From contig CAYXVF010000014.1 in assembly GCA_964468125.1 (NCBI GenBank), positions 1 through 64,000 on the forward strand: DNA of 64,000 nucleotides, read 5' to 3'. Made by a program: the position numbers and the translations under genes. The notes under the pieces were generated by a model. That model saw nothing but the letters and a program-made list of their open reading frames with translations, ran no database searches and had not been told where the DNA came from. Source of the DNA: CAYXVF01 sp964468125 (GTDB lineage Bacteria; Myxococcota; XYA12-FULL-58-9; CAYXVF01). Below are positions 43,715 through 52,258 of this stretch, piece after piece (within the stretch, counting starts at the first letter, position 1; each line of letters begins with the position of its first letter).

Positions 43715-46036
43715 TCAGCGCTGCGCCAACGGCCGGCACATGCTGAAGTCGAGCTCGTAGTTCCCTAGCTCGTCTCGCCAGTACTCGCCTTCATAGGGCC
43801 AATACAACCGCTCGTCGTCCACTACGGTTTGCGCCACGGCCGGTACGATCTCGTCGTTGACCTCTTCGCCGCGCATCTGCCGTTCGATCTTGTCGCGCTC
43901 ACTGCGGGTGACCTCGATCTGAATTCGGATCGCCTGGGCGAGGAGATCCTTCAGCGCGTAAAGCTCGCGCTCGAACACCTTTCGTGTGATTTCACCGGCC
44001 TCGGAGCTTCGCTTCACCGCCAGGGTGGCGAGCTCGTCCTGAAGCTCGATCCCCATCTGGCTCTGCCGAAACTCTGCGTCCATTTCATCGTAGAGGGCGC
44101 GCTGTTCCCGAGCCTGCCCGACCACATCGCGCGACACCTGAATGTCCGGGTCGTTGAGCGCGAAGCTCACCACGCGGGCCGTGACGTCATCCGCTTCGCT
44201 CTCGCCACTGAGGGACTGAAGCGTGGAAATCTTCTGATAGAGCTCCTGAGGGTCTTGGTCGCTCGTGGCCACCCTTTCGATTTCCTTCATGACGCGCGTG
44301 AAGCGGGTCAGAAAGGTTTCGACGATGTCGCGGGTCTCTTCATAGCGACAGGCTTCGTAGTAGATGATCGCCTTGACGAGCTTCGACTCGGGAAAATACT
44401 CCTGCTCGAAGAAGGGTGAATGAAGGGTGAGCAGGTTTCCTAGCGCTTTCTCGAAGTCGCCCCGCTGGTAATAGGCCCAGCTCGCCTCGTAGAGAGAGGT
44501 CAGCCAATTCGAGCTGTCCCGATCGATTTGATCGAAGTAGTAGGCGCTCCGGTCGAACTGCTTGTACTCGTAATGAATGCGCGCGAGCTGTAGAAACGCT
44601 GCTTCGCGCAGCGTCGGGTCGAGACGATCGGTCGTTCGAGGGTCGAGGAGACGCACGACAGTTTGAAAGGACTCCACGGCTGCTTGATCGGCACCGTCGA
44701 GGTACTGAAGAACTCCCTTCAAATAGGTCCCGTCCGGGAAGAAGCGGCTCGTCTCGTCCAACTGCCCCACGTAGTCGAGGGCCAAGCGAATCGCTTCTTT
44801 TTCCGTGGTGGGGAGCTCCTGGCGCACGACACCTTGCTCCGCGGGCTTTGCTTCACCTCCTCCACCGAAGTCAAAAGCGCCACCGTCGTCGCCACCGTCG
44901 TCGCCACCACCGCCGCCAAAATCAAAGCCTCCGCTGCCACCACCGGCGTCGCCAGCACCGCCGTCGCCCGCCCCAAAGTCGAACCCGCCGCCGGCGCCAC
45001 CTCCTCCTCCGCCGCCGAAGTCAAAGCCTTCGCCGGTGCTCACCGCGTCTTCGAGGCCCGTGAAATCGAAGCCCTCCGTTTGCTTCTTCAAGGCGGCGAG
45101 CTGCTCGGCATTCTGGCGGTCGAGAGCAAACTCATTGGCTTGCAGGAAGAGGTACTTGGCCATCAAGAAGTTGAACTCGTTCCGGTAAGCCTTCGGGAAC
45201 TTCACGTTGCGGAACTTGGCGAGCTGAGCCAGGACCGGCATTTCATCGGCCATCTTGCGACTGATGAAGAACAGCCACTCGATAGACTTGCGAAAACGAC
45301 CGTGCGAGGGGCCCGAGTTGAGAATCTGCTCGAAGCGGGAGAGCGAGGCGTCCAGGAAGCCGAGTTTATAGAGCGCTTTGGCGAGCTGGTACTGCGATTC
45401 GTCTTTGAACTCCGCGAACTTCTCGTCTTCGAGGAAGTAGCGAAACTCCATCGCGGCGTTCGCGAATTCCTCGTCGGACATCATCTCCATCGCCGTGTCG
45501 AAGCGCGCCTTCTCGGGCGTATCGCCGCCCATGGTGGCGGTGTCGAGCTCGAGCTCCTCAAAGCTGATCTCCCCGCCGTCGCCGCCGAGATCACCGAGGT
45601 CGACGGCCTCACCAAAATCGAAGCCCTCTTCCGGCTGCGTCTCGGTAGAGGGGTCCGCGAGAAGCTCCTCTTTCGCCGCCTCTGAGTCGCTGTCCACGGT
45701 CGAGAGGTCGAGAACCGGCGGCGGTGCCGGGGCAGCCGGAGGCGGGGCATTGAGATCGAGGGCGGGTGCTTCCTTCTCTGCGTCCGGCGCGCTGTTTGTT
45801 TCTGCTGTTTCTGCCGTTTCTTCGGTCTTCTTGCGGCGTTTCTTCCGACGCTTCTTCTTGTTCTTCTTGTTCTTGCGCCGCTTCTTGCCGTCTTGTGCAA
45901 CTCGTGTAACCCGCTCGCCCTCCTCGGCTCTTGCCGTCGCGTGGCTGTCGACTACGACCGGAGCCATCGCTTCGCTAGGCAATGCGAAGACGACGAGGAG
46001 GAGAGTGACGCTGAGGGTCAGCAAGATGTGTCGCAT
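43715..46036 (-). CDS. gltC: GltC-like periplasmic TPR protein with GFDFG repeats
   Basis: 773 residues with a signal peptide (HILLTLSVTLLLVVFALPSE). A Lys/Arg block (about 50-72) and acidic/Pro-rich linker precede a helical repeat region (DEEFANAAMEFRYFLEDEKF; LDASLSRFEQILNSGPSHGR). A Gly/Asp low-complexity insert (about 325-410) repeats GFDFG or AFDFG followed by runs of Gly and Asp. More TPRs follow (EAAFLQLARIHYEYKQFDRS). The end has ERLYWPYEGEYWRDELGNYE, a signature I associate with the GltC family. It lies directly upstream of gltD, joining what in M. xanthus are separate clusters. Confidence 0.8.
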   Translation of the reverse strand: MRHILLTLSVTLLLVVFALPSEAMAPVVVDSHATARAEEGERVTRVAQDGKKRRKNKKNKKKRRKKRRKKTEETAETAETNSAPDAEKEAPALDLNAPPPAAPAPPPVLDLSTVDSDSEAAKEELLADPSTETQPEEGFDFGEAVDLGDLGGDGGEISFEELELDTATMGGDTPEKARFDTAMEMMSDEEFANAAMEFRYFLEDEKFAEFKDESQYQLAKALYKLGFLDASLSRFEQILNSGPSHGRFRKSIEWLFFISRKMADEMPVLAQLAKFRNVKFPKAYRNEFNFLMAKYLFLQANEFALDRQNAEQLAALKKQTEGFDFTGLEDAVSTGEGFDFGGGGGGGAGGGFDFGAGDGGAGDAGGGSGGFDFGGGGGDDGGDDGGAFDFGGGGEAKPAEQGVVRQELPTTEKEAIRLALDYVGQLDETSRFFPDGTYLKGVLQYLDGADQAAVESFQTVVRLLDPRTTDRLDPTLREAAFLQLARIHYEYKQFDRSAYYFDQIDRDSSNWLTSLYEASWAYYQRGDFEKALGNLLTLHSPFFEQEYFPESKLVKAIIYYEACRYEETRDIVETFLTRFTRVMKEIERVATSDQDPQELYQKISTLQSLSGESEADDVTARVVSFALNDPDIQVSRDVVGQAREQRALYDEMDAEFRQSQMGIELQDELATLAVKRSSEAGEITRKVFERELYALKDLLAQAIRIQIEVTRSERDKIERQMRGEEVNDEIVPAVAQTVVDDERLYWPYEGEYWRDELGNYELDFSMCRPLAQR

Positions 46037-46060
46037 CGGGACTCCATGAACCAGATCGCG

Positions 46061-46777
46061 TCAGAGCTGCTCGCGCTCAAACTCACCCGGAACATAAAAC
46101 GCGAGCCCCATCGTGAACGTCAGAAGGTTCTGCAACGCGTCATCGTTGGGGTCCACGTCTGCGGTCCGGGCCATCGTGAAAATCTGATCTCGCAGCTCGA
46201 CTCGGAACGCGAGCCAGTCATTCAGGAAATAGTGTTGCCCGATGGCGACGGTTCCCGCAATCGCCGGGTCTCCCTGGTTCAGACCCACAACACCGCCACC
46301 TACCGACACGAACGTATCAAAGTGGAGAACGCTCTCCGCGAACAGGGAGAGCTTTCCATAGAAAGGCGCCCAGGAAAGCTCGAGAAAGCCGCCGTAAGCC
46401 GCGCGGTCGAACTCGGTGCTGAATTCTCCTACCCCACCCGCCACGCCGACTTCGTTGTCGAGAGCGACCGAATAGTAGCCGCTCGCTCCAATCGCGAGGG
46501 ATTCGAGCACGTGGTAGTGGAGCCCAACCCCGAGCAGAATGTGGTCGTAGAAGGGGTCATTGAGCGACAAACCGATCGTCGGAGCCACCTGAAGCCGCCC
46601 TTCTTTTCGAAAGGTGCGTCGGGTCACGCTCGGAATTCGGTCGGCGAGGGTTTCCTCACGCTCCTCTTCGATGATCGCCGTTTCCTCGTCACGCCCCTCC
46701 TCCTCTTGTGCGAGTGCGGACGTCGCACAGAGCAGCGGTACGAGCAGCGCGGCTGCGGCAAGTGAATAGGCTCTCAT
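46061..46777 (-). CDS. gltA: Outer-membrane beta-barrel protein, GltA-like
   Basis: 238 residues; signal peptide ends near TSALAQ. An acidic segment (EEEGRDEETAIIEEEREETL) precedes the barrel, which opens with EGRLQVAPTIGLSLNDPFYD, the hallmark of the Myxococcales-type outer-membrane barrel family (TIGR04565-like, from memory). The same phrase occurs in the upstream neighbour, so the two are paralogues. The ATG overlaps the upstream stop (ATGA). The A versus B naming follows the M. xanthus order B-A-C and is provisional. Confidence 0.75.
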   Translation of the reverse strand: MRAYSLAAAALLVPLLCATSALAQEEEGRDEETAIIEEEREETLADRIPSVTRRTFRKEGRLQVAPTIGLSLNDPFYDHILLGVGLHYHVLESLAIGASGYYSVALDNEVGVAGGVGEFSTEFDRAAYGGFLELSWAPFYGKLSLFAESVLHFDTFVSVGGGVVGLNQGDPAIAGTVAIGQHYFLNDWLAFRVELRDQIFTMARTADVDPNDDALQNLLTFTMGLAFYVPGEFEREQL

Positions 46778-47670
46778 AGGAACGAATACTCGAAGGTCGG
46801 AGGAATGAAGAAGCTCGCCCCGAGGTAGAGCATGAAGAAGCTCTGGACGTCAGAGCGTTCCACCCGGTTGACGGTTTGGTTCGTGACGTAGACGTGGTTG
46901 CGCCCTTCGAGCCGCAACGCGAACCAATCACTCAAGAACGTGCGCTGTCCCAGGCCGAAGTTCGCAGCCGGCTCAACGTCACCGTCGAGCGCACTCGCGA
47001 TCCCCAAACCGCCGGTTCCGTAGAACTCGAAGTGGAGAATACTCGAGTCGAACAGGCTCACTTTTCCGTAAATGGGTATCCAGTAGAAATCGAGGTGGCC
47101 GAACAGTTTCGGTTGCTCAAACTGCCCAGGAACGCTGGTCAATCCCTGGCGGACCGCGTCGACATTGCTCGTTTCCAGATTGGCGTAGAGATAGTCCACA
47201 CCTACGCCGATCCCAAAGGAATCCTGCGGGTAGTAGATGAGCGAGCCACCCACCGCGAGATGCTGATAAAACGCGTCGTTGAGCGAGAGACTCGCAAACG
47301 GCGCAAGCTCGAGACGACCGCGCTTGAGAACTGATTTTCGCGGCACCGCCTTGATCTTGTCGAGACTCGCGGGGCTCGGACCGGTCGCCTCGCTCGTCTC
47401 CTCCGCGGGGGCTGGGCCCGGCTCATCCAGTCCCGGCTCGTCGATCCCCGGCCCATCGATCTCGGGCTCGACCTCCGCCGGCTCATCGATCGGCGCGTCG
47501 GGTTCGTCGTCTACCGACGGTTGGGAGTCGGGCTCGGGTGCAGCCTCTTCCTCAGCTGGCTTCTCCTCCGCGGTCTCTCCAAAGTCCAAGAGGTCTTCTT
47601 GGGCGGACGCGGTGTCCAGCGCAAAACACAACGCGCCGGCGAAGGCGACCGCACTCAGCGCTTTGTTCAT
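46774..47670 (-). CDS. gltB: Outer-membrane beta-barrel protein, GltB-like
   Basis: 298 residues from ATG 47670, where a signal peptide starts (MNKALSAVAFAGALCFALDT, then ASAQ). A GTG at 47700 is an alternative. A Pro/Glu/Asp-rich linker (about 25-100; repeated PGxDEPG) leads to a barrel with RGRLELAPFASLSLNDAFYQ, nearly the same signature as GltA. It ends in aromatic-rich EYSFL. It is the first gene of the minus-strand glt run, and a divergent lipoprotein gene starts 146 bp away. Confidence 0.75.
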   Translation of the reverse strand: MNKALSAVAFAGALCFALDTASAQEDLLDFGETAEEKPAEEEAAPEPDSQPSVDDEPDAPIDEPAEVEPEIDGPGIDEPGLDEPGPAPAEETSEATGPSPASLDKIKAVPRKSVLKRGRLELAPFASLSLNDAFYQHLAVGGSLIYYPQDSFGIGVGVDYLYANLETSNVDAVRQGLTSVPGQFEQPKLFGHLDFYWIPIYGKVSLFDSSILHFEFYGTGGLGIASALDGDVEPAANFGLGQRTFLSDWFALRLEGRNHVYVTNQTVNRVERSDVQSFFMLYLGASFFIPPTFEYSFL

Positions 47671-47764
47671 GGTGGTCTTGGACTCCCCGTTGACGGTCAC
47701 CCGTGCGGATTACGAGCAAAGGGAGGCTAACGGGGGTCCGATTGGGTGTCAATTCATTCGCCTG

Positions 47765-47795
47765 CGCCGCTCGCTTGCTCCCGATTCGAGCGGCG
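47765..47795. promoter_or_regulatory. 9-bp inverted repeat between gltB and divergent lipoprotein genes
   Basis: CGCCGCTCG (47765-47773) and CGAGCGGCG (47787-47795) are perfect arms around a 13-base centre, between two divergent gene starts. A regulator-binding site or a 5'-UTR hairpin of the plus-strand gene are both possible. Confidence 0.35.
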
Positions 47796-47816
47796 TGGTA
47801 CCGGGAGACGACTGCC

Positions 47817-48254
47817 ATGAGCTTCCGGATTCACCTGCTCGCCCTCGCCGCTCCGCTGCTCGTCTTCGGATGCGACGACACCGACATCGGCCAGGACTGC
47901 CCCGAGCTCGAGGCGGTAGAAGGACCTTCCGGAGGCGGCGGTCAGACGGTCACCCAAGAGGTGGTCGCGGTAGACCCGCGGTTTCCGTGCGATGATCTCA
48001 TCTGCATCGCAACCAACGGCATTGCCGGGTACTGTTCGAAGAAATGTCGAAGCGACGTCTCGTGCCCGCCCGCCTTCGAGTGCCGAACGGTGCAACCGAT
48101 CGGCGAGTTCGCGAACGACCAGTTCTGTGCATGGAAGGCCTGCTCCAGCGATGATGATTGCGGTGACGCAGACACCTACTGCTGTCGCGAAGACAACGGG
48201 TCAGACCCGGTCAATGAGGTGAGGTTGTGCGGATTCAGAGACGAAGACTGCTGA
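47817..48254 (+). CDS. Cys-rich lipoprotein
   Basis: 145 residues; the start at 47817 follows CCGGGAG and begins the leader MSFRIHLLALAAPLLVFGC with a good lipobox. The mature part has about a dozen Cys in patterns such as FPCDDLICIA, YCSKKCRSDVSC and CSSDDDCGDADTYCC, typical of secreted Myxococcota proteins stabilised by disulfides. It overlaps the next gene by 28 bp. The two share the DTDIG/DEDIG start and the DDLICIA/ETFQCIA module, so they are related. No function is known. Confidence 0.75.
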   Translation: MSFRIHLLALAAPLLVFGCDDTDIGQDCPELEAVEGPSGGGGQTVTQEVVAVDPRFPCDDLICIATNGIAGYCSKKCRSDVSCPPAFECRTVQPIGEFANDQFCAWKACSSDDDCGDADTYCCREDNGSDPVNEVRLCGFRDEDC

Positions 48255-48994
48255 GCACCACCGTGCTCGTGGTGAGCTTCGCGGTTGCCGGGTGCAATGA
48301 CGAAGACATCGGAAACGCGTGCGGCGATGATCCGACCGACATTTTCGCCAGTCCGATCGACGGCGAAGAGCCCGTCAGTGAAATCGTCCGCCTTCAGCGC
48401 GACCGTGCTTGCGAAACGTTCCAGTGCATCGCCCACTCGGGCTTGAACCCTTATTGCACGAAAACGTGTACCTTGGACGAGAACACCGTCGGTGACTCGT
48501 GCAACAACGACGCGGACTGCGACCCTGTCTTTGGTGACCCGAGGGAAAACAAGTATTGCGTCAACAACACCTGCATCGACGACGATTGTCCCGCTGGCTT
48601 TGTGTGTCGCGAGCTGCAGGCGGTCGGCACAACAGCGGGCGAGATGTACTGCGTACGGCAAACCTGTGAGAATAACGTCGACTGCGGAGATCTCGGCAAC
48701 GTGGAGTGCCGGAGCCTCGGCTGCTACGACGAGTGCTTCTCCGACACCGCTTCGCTGATCGTCGACACGGACGCCGGAACGGTCAGCTGCCCGCAAGAAT
48801 CGAACAATATGTTCACCTGCGATCCATTCGAGGACCTCCCCTGCGCCTGTCCTGGCGGCGCGGAGAGCTGCAGCGATGAAGACCTTCAGTGTCAGCCACA
48901 AGGACTGCCGCTGCCTTGGCCGACGGCAACGGTGGCCCAGCGCGGAGTATGCTTTGGTGTGGAACAAGATCTTCCGGCCGGAGGTACGAATTGA
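48227..48994 (+). CDS. Cys-rich lipoprotein, paralogue of the preceding gene
   Basis: 255 residues from GTG 48227, preceded by GAGGTGAGG inside the upstream gene. The leader is LLSTTVLVVSFAVAGC with a lipobox. The mature part is a larger version of the neighbour: FQCIAHSGLNPYCTKTC, CNNDADCDPVF, FVCRELQAVG and GEMYCVRQTC. Probably a disulfide-rich surface protein anchored in the outer membrane. Its stop overlaps the TTG start of the DUF192 gene, so the three genes look translationally coupled. Confidence 0.75.
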   Translation: MRIQRRRLLSTTVLVVSFAVAGCNDEDIGNACGDDPTDIFASPIDGEEPVSEIVRLQRDRACETFQCIAHSGLNPYCTKTCTLDENTVGDSCNNDADCDPVFGDPRENKYCVNNTCIDDDCPAGFVCRELQAVGTTAGEMYCVRQTCENNVDCGDLGNVECRSLGCYDECFSDTASLIVDTDAGTVSCPQESNNMFTCDPFEDLPCACPGGAESCSDEDLQCQPQGLPLPWPTATVAQRGVCFGVEQDLPAGGTN

Positions 48995-49569
48995 GAAACT
49001 TCTTCGCAATCGTGCTGGCAGTCGCTCTGTGCGCGTGCTCGAGTAGCTCTCCCTCCGAGCGCGCGAAGCCCGCCGAAGCGCCAGAGGAACCCGCCACTCA
49101 AGCTGAGGCAAAAACCCCGGCGGAAGGCGACGGCGCGCCTCGCGAGGCAGGCGAGCCAGGCTCCGACGAGCCTCCGGTCGACCAGACGCCCACGGTGACG
49201 TTTCACACAGAGGGAGGCGACGTCGTGGTCGCCGTCGAGATCGCTGCGGACGTCATCTCGCGCAAGCGGGGGATGATGTACCGCGAAAACCTCGAGGAGG
49301 ATCGGGGCATGGTCTTCGTATTCGACTCAGAGGACGTCCATCCGTTCTGGATGAAGAACACCTACATCGCCCTAGACATGATCCATCTCGACCGAAACCT
49401 CCAGGTCGTTGGGATCGTGGAGGAAGCGGAGCCGCTCACCCTCTCGCAGCGCAAGATCGACAAGCCTTCCAAGTATGTCGTTGAGGTCGTAGGCGGCTTT
49501 GCTGACAAGCATGGAATCACGACGACGACACGCGCCTCGCTCGCCAACGTCCCGAGCGAGCCGCGGTGA
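48991..49569 (+). CDS. DUF192 family lipoprotein
   Basis: 192 residues from a TTG start at 48991, chosen because CGGAGG sits 7 bases upstream and the leader NFFAIVLAVALCAC starts there; no ATG gives a leader. After a Pro/Ala/Glu linker the DUF192 (COG1430) domain has SRKRGMMYRENLEEDRGMVF, HPFWMKNTYIALDMIHLD and VVEVVGGFADKHGI. The family is small, conserved and exported, with no settled biochemical role. It overlaps the previous gene by 4 bp. Confidence 0.85.
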   Translation: MRNFFAIVLAVALCACSSSSPSERAKPAEAPEEPATQAEAKTPAEGDGAPREAGEPGSDEPPVDQTPTVTFHTEGGDVVVAVEIAADVISRKRGMMYRENLEEDRGMVFVFDSEDVHPFWMKNTYIALDMIHLDRNLQVVGIVEEAEPLTLSQRKIDKPSKYVVEVVGGFADKHGITTTTRASLANVPSEPR

Positions 49570-49571
49570 GC

Positions 49572-49967
49572 TCAGTCGCCGACGATCAGTTTGCGATAGA
49601 GGTGCTCGCCGAGAGACTCGACCATTAGCGCGGCGACCTGTTCCTCGAACTGTGTGCGGTCCGCTTCTACATCGAAGATGAAGCGAATTCCCATGCCCAT
49701 CGCTTGGACCTCTGGGTTCTGGACCTCCTCGGGCTTGTTGGTCCAAATCACCTCACCCTTGAGCTCGAAGGGCCTTTCTCGCTTGGGGAGCGTGAGCTTG
49801 AAAAGAAACTCCGTGCCTACCGGCAGCGGGCGCTCGGTCTTGATGAAGGTCCCGCCCTTGGAGATGTTCTTGGTGTAGTCCGCGAAGAACGTGTTCATCT
49901 TCTTGTACTCGACCTTGAGCTCGATGGGAGCCCGGGGGCCGTCGCGGCGCTCGTGAGTGTCTGTCAC
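49572..49967 (-). CDS. PilZ-domain protein
   Basis: 131 residues from GTG 49967 (ORF extends to 50030 but the first residues do not look coded). PilZ features are the basic pair region ERRDGPRAPIELKVEY, KNISKGGTFIKTERPLPVG, FELKGEVIW and GMGIRFI. This matches the Myxococcus/delta-type PilZ variant (TIGR02266-like). The N-terminal RxxxR is replaced by RRDGPR, so c-di-GMP binding is plausible but not certain. It may regulate surface motility given the glt genes nearby, which is inference. Confidence 0.82.
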   Translation of the reverse strand: MTDTHERRDGPRAPIELKVEYKKMNTFFADYTKNISKGGTFIKTERPLPVGTEFLFKLTLPKRERPFELKGEVIWTNKPEEVQNPEVQAMGMGIRFIFDVEADRTQFEEQVAALMVESLGEHLYRKLIVGD

Positions 49968-50017
49968 CGCGCAAATGTATGACCGACCGCGCGGACGGGT
50001 CAACGAAAGGGATGAGC

Positions 50018-52258
50018 ATGTGGATCTCAAGGCGCTGGTTCTGGATTCCGGTGCTGCTTCAAACCACTCTCGGGGTAGCGCTGTGCTTCGTTCCGCTCTT
50101 CAACCTGCTGGCCTTTGAATATGCCTTCGCTACAGGGCTGCTCGCCGCCCCCCTGGGTGTATGGATCGGTCTTGGCCTCGCCCGCCACACGGCTCATCGC
50201 GCCCCCACGCCCTGGCTGATCCTCTGGTTTTTCGGTCTCCTCCACCTGCTCCCGAGCTTCATCGCCATCAGCCTCAACGCCTATCGCGTGCGAAATTGCG
50301 ACTACTGGGAAGGAGTCACCTTTTTTCTTGCGCTCCCTGTGGCCACCACCCTCTACTCCACAACACTCGGTGTCACCGTGGGGAAGCTATTTGAGCGCCG
50401 GAGGACGCGGGCAGTGGCGGCCGGACTCGTCTTGCTCCTGCCGCTCCTCGGGCGCGTCTGGGAGCTCTACACGGAGCCGCAGATCTTCGTATTTGATCAC
50501 CTGTACGGCCACTTCGCTGGCAGCCTCTACGACGAGACCGTGGTCCTCGACGGGCGCATGATCTGGCTACGCCTAGGGACGGCGCTGCGGATCGCCCTGG
50601 CCCTCTGGGCTGTGCGCCTCGTCCTCTGGGACCGAGGCTGGCCACGGGTCGCCTTCGCGCTCGTGGTGTTCCTCGGCGTGAGCACCCTTTACGACGCCCA
50701 GGTCGGCCGCCGCGCGGGCTTTCGTTTGGACCGTGAAGATATCGAAGCGGTACTCTCAAAGACCGTCCGACGCGAGGGCGTCACCGTCCACCTTCCCGCG
50801 GACACCGCCGACGACCACGCCGGGCGGATCGCCGATCATCATCTCTTCTGGATCGAGCGGTTGCGGCGAGTCCTCGGTGTCCACGGTCCCGACCACATTC
50901 ACTCCTACGTCTACGCAGACCGTGATCAAAAATCGAAGCTGATGGGCGGCCGGGGCACGATGGTCGCCAAGCCCTGGCTCGGAGAGATTCACGTTCACGG
51001 TCGGGAGGTTCCCCACAACATCGTTCCCCACGAGCTGGTCCACGTGCTCGCCGCGGAGCTCGGGTCTCCACCCTTTGGCGTCACGGCCCACCTAGGGGTG
51101 TTGATCGACATGGGGATCGTCGAAGGCCTCGCCGAGTCCCTCACACCTCCCCGAGGCGACTACGACATCCATCAATGGGTGCGAGCCCTGCGTGTCCTGG
51201 ATCGCGCGCCGGATGTTCGACGGTTAGTAGCCGTTACTGACTTCTGGCGAGCTCCGCCGGCGCGCGCCTATACGGTAATGGGCTCTTTCATCCGCTACCT
51301 ACTCGATAGCCGCGGCGCCGAGCCGGTGCGCGCGCTCTATCGCTCCGGCGACTTCAACGCAGCCCTGGGTGAAGACCTCGAGCAGGTAGTGAGTGATTGG
51401 GAAAGATTCATCGACGGGCTCACCTTGTCCGAGCGCGAGCGCCGTGCTGCGGAGGAGCGCTTTCGTGTTCGCAGCATCTTCGCACGGGTGTGCGCCCACG
51501 AAGTCGCACAGCTCCGTGACGCAGCCGGAGCGACCGGAGGTGAACAGGCCGTCGCTTACTACGAGAAGATCGCCGATTTTCTAGGAGGAAGCCCGGACGC
51601 GCGCTACGACGTAGCCGTCGCCACCCTCAACGCCGGCGATGAGGGGCGGTTCCGAGAGCTCGCGCGGAAGCTCTTGGACTCCGGCGAGCTACGCCCCTAC
51701 CGGGCGACCGGGCTGCGTGAGCGCTTGGGTCAGCTCGATTGGCGTGAGGGGCGGCTCGACGACGCGAGAGAGAGCTTTCGCGAGGCGCTCGAACAGCCGA
51801 GCGACCTCGCCAGTGAGCGGCTGCAATGGGTGCGGCTATGGGCTCTCGAGCGCCCGGAGGAGGAGAGACAGTTCCTTGCGGAGTTTCTCCGAGGAGAGGT
51901 TCCGACGCCCTCGGCGGTGCTGGAGCTCGATCGGCTCCGGCGCGCCTACCCGCAGGACCGAACCTTCCCCTACTTGCTGGCCCGTCAGCTCTATCAGGGG
52001 AACGACCCGAAGCGCGCCTTGGCGCTTCTCGGCGATGCAGGCACCCATCCCTTCCTGCCGATCGAAGCGGAGCGGATCAGATTGATCGCTGCGATCCTCG
52101 AGCGCATCGGCGATCGGCGCGGTGCGGCCGACGCGTTTTCAGTGGTGGCGGACATTCTGCCGCGATCGGGCGAAGCGGCGCGGGTTCGAGCGCACACGGA
52201 GTGGCTGCGTTGGGAGCTCGAATCCGACGCTCAGCCGCCCAGGTCTGGGCAGCCGTAG
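50018..52258 (+). CDS. Polytopic membrane protein with C-terminal zinc peptidase-like (HELVH) domain
   Basis: About 746 residues; ATG 50018 has GAAAGGG at a 6-base spacing, while upstream ATGs at 49979 and 50012 are weaker. Around six to seven hydrophobic helices fill the first 250 residues (FWIPVLLQTTLGVALCFVPL; ALRIALALWAVRLVLW). Then comes a peptidase MA-like domain with PHELVHVLAAE and downstream MGIVEGLAESLTPP, whose Glu could be the third zinc ligand. The last 250 residues are TPR-like. Target and cleavage are unknown. The 3' end overlaps the convergent VWA gene by 28 bp. Confidence 0.72.
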   Translation: MWISRRWFWIPVLLQTTLGVALCFVPLFNLLAFEYAFATGLLAAPLGVWIGLGLARHTAHRAPTPWLILWFFGLLHLLPSFIAISLNAYRVRNCDYWEGVTFFLALPVATTLYSTTLGVTVGKLFERRRTRAVAAGLVLLLPLLGRVWELYTEPQIFVFDHLYGHFAGSLYDETVVLDGRMIWLRLGTALRIALALWAVRLVLWDRGWPRVAFALVVFLGVSTLYDAQVGRRAGFRLDREDIEAVLSKTVRREGVTVHLPADTADDHAGRIADHHLFWIERLRRVLGVHGPDHIHSYVYADRDQKSKLMGGRGTMVAKPWLGEIHVHGREVPHNIVPHELVHVLAAELGSPPFGVTAHLGVLIDMGIVEGLAESLTPPRGDYDIHQWVRALRVLDRAPDVRRLVAVTDFWRAPPARAYTVMGSFIRYLLDSRGAEPVRALYRSGDFNAALGEDLEQVVSDWERFIDGLTLSERERRAAEERFRVRSIFARVCAHEVAQLRDAAGATGGEQAVAYYEKIADFLGGSPDARYDVAVATLNAGDEGRFRELARKLLDSGELRPYRATGLRERLGQLDWREGRLDDARESFREALEQPSDLASERLQWVRLWALERPEEERQFLAEFLRGEVPTPSAVLELDRLRRAYPQDRTFPYLLARQLYQGNDPKRALALLGDAGTHPFLPIEAERIRLIAAILERIGDRRGAADAFSVVADILPRSGEAARVRAHTEWLRWELESDAQPPRSGQP

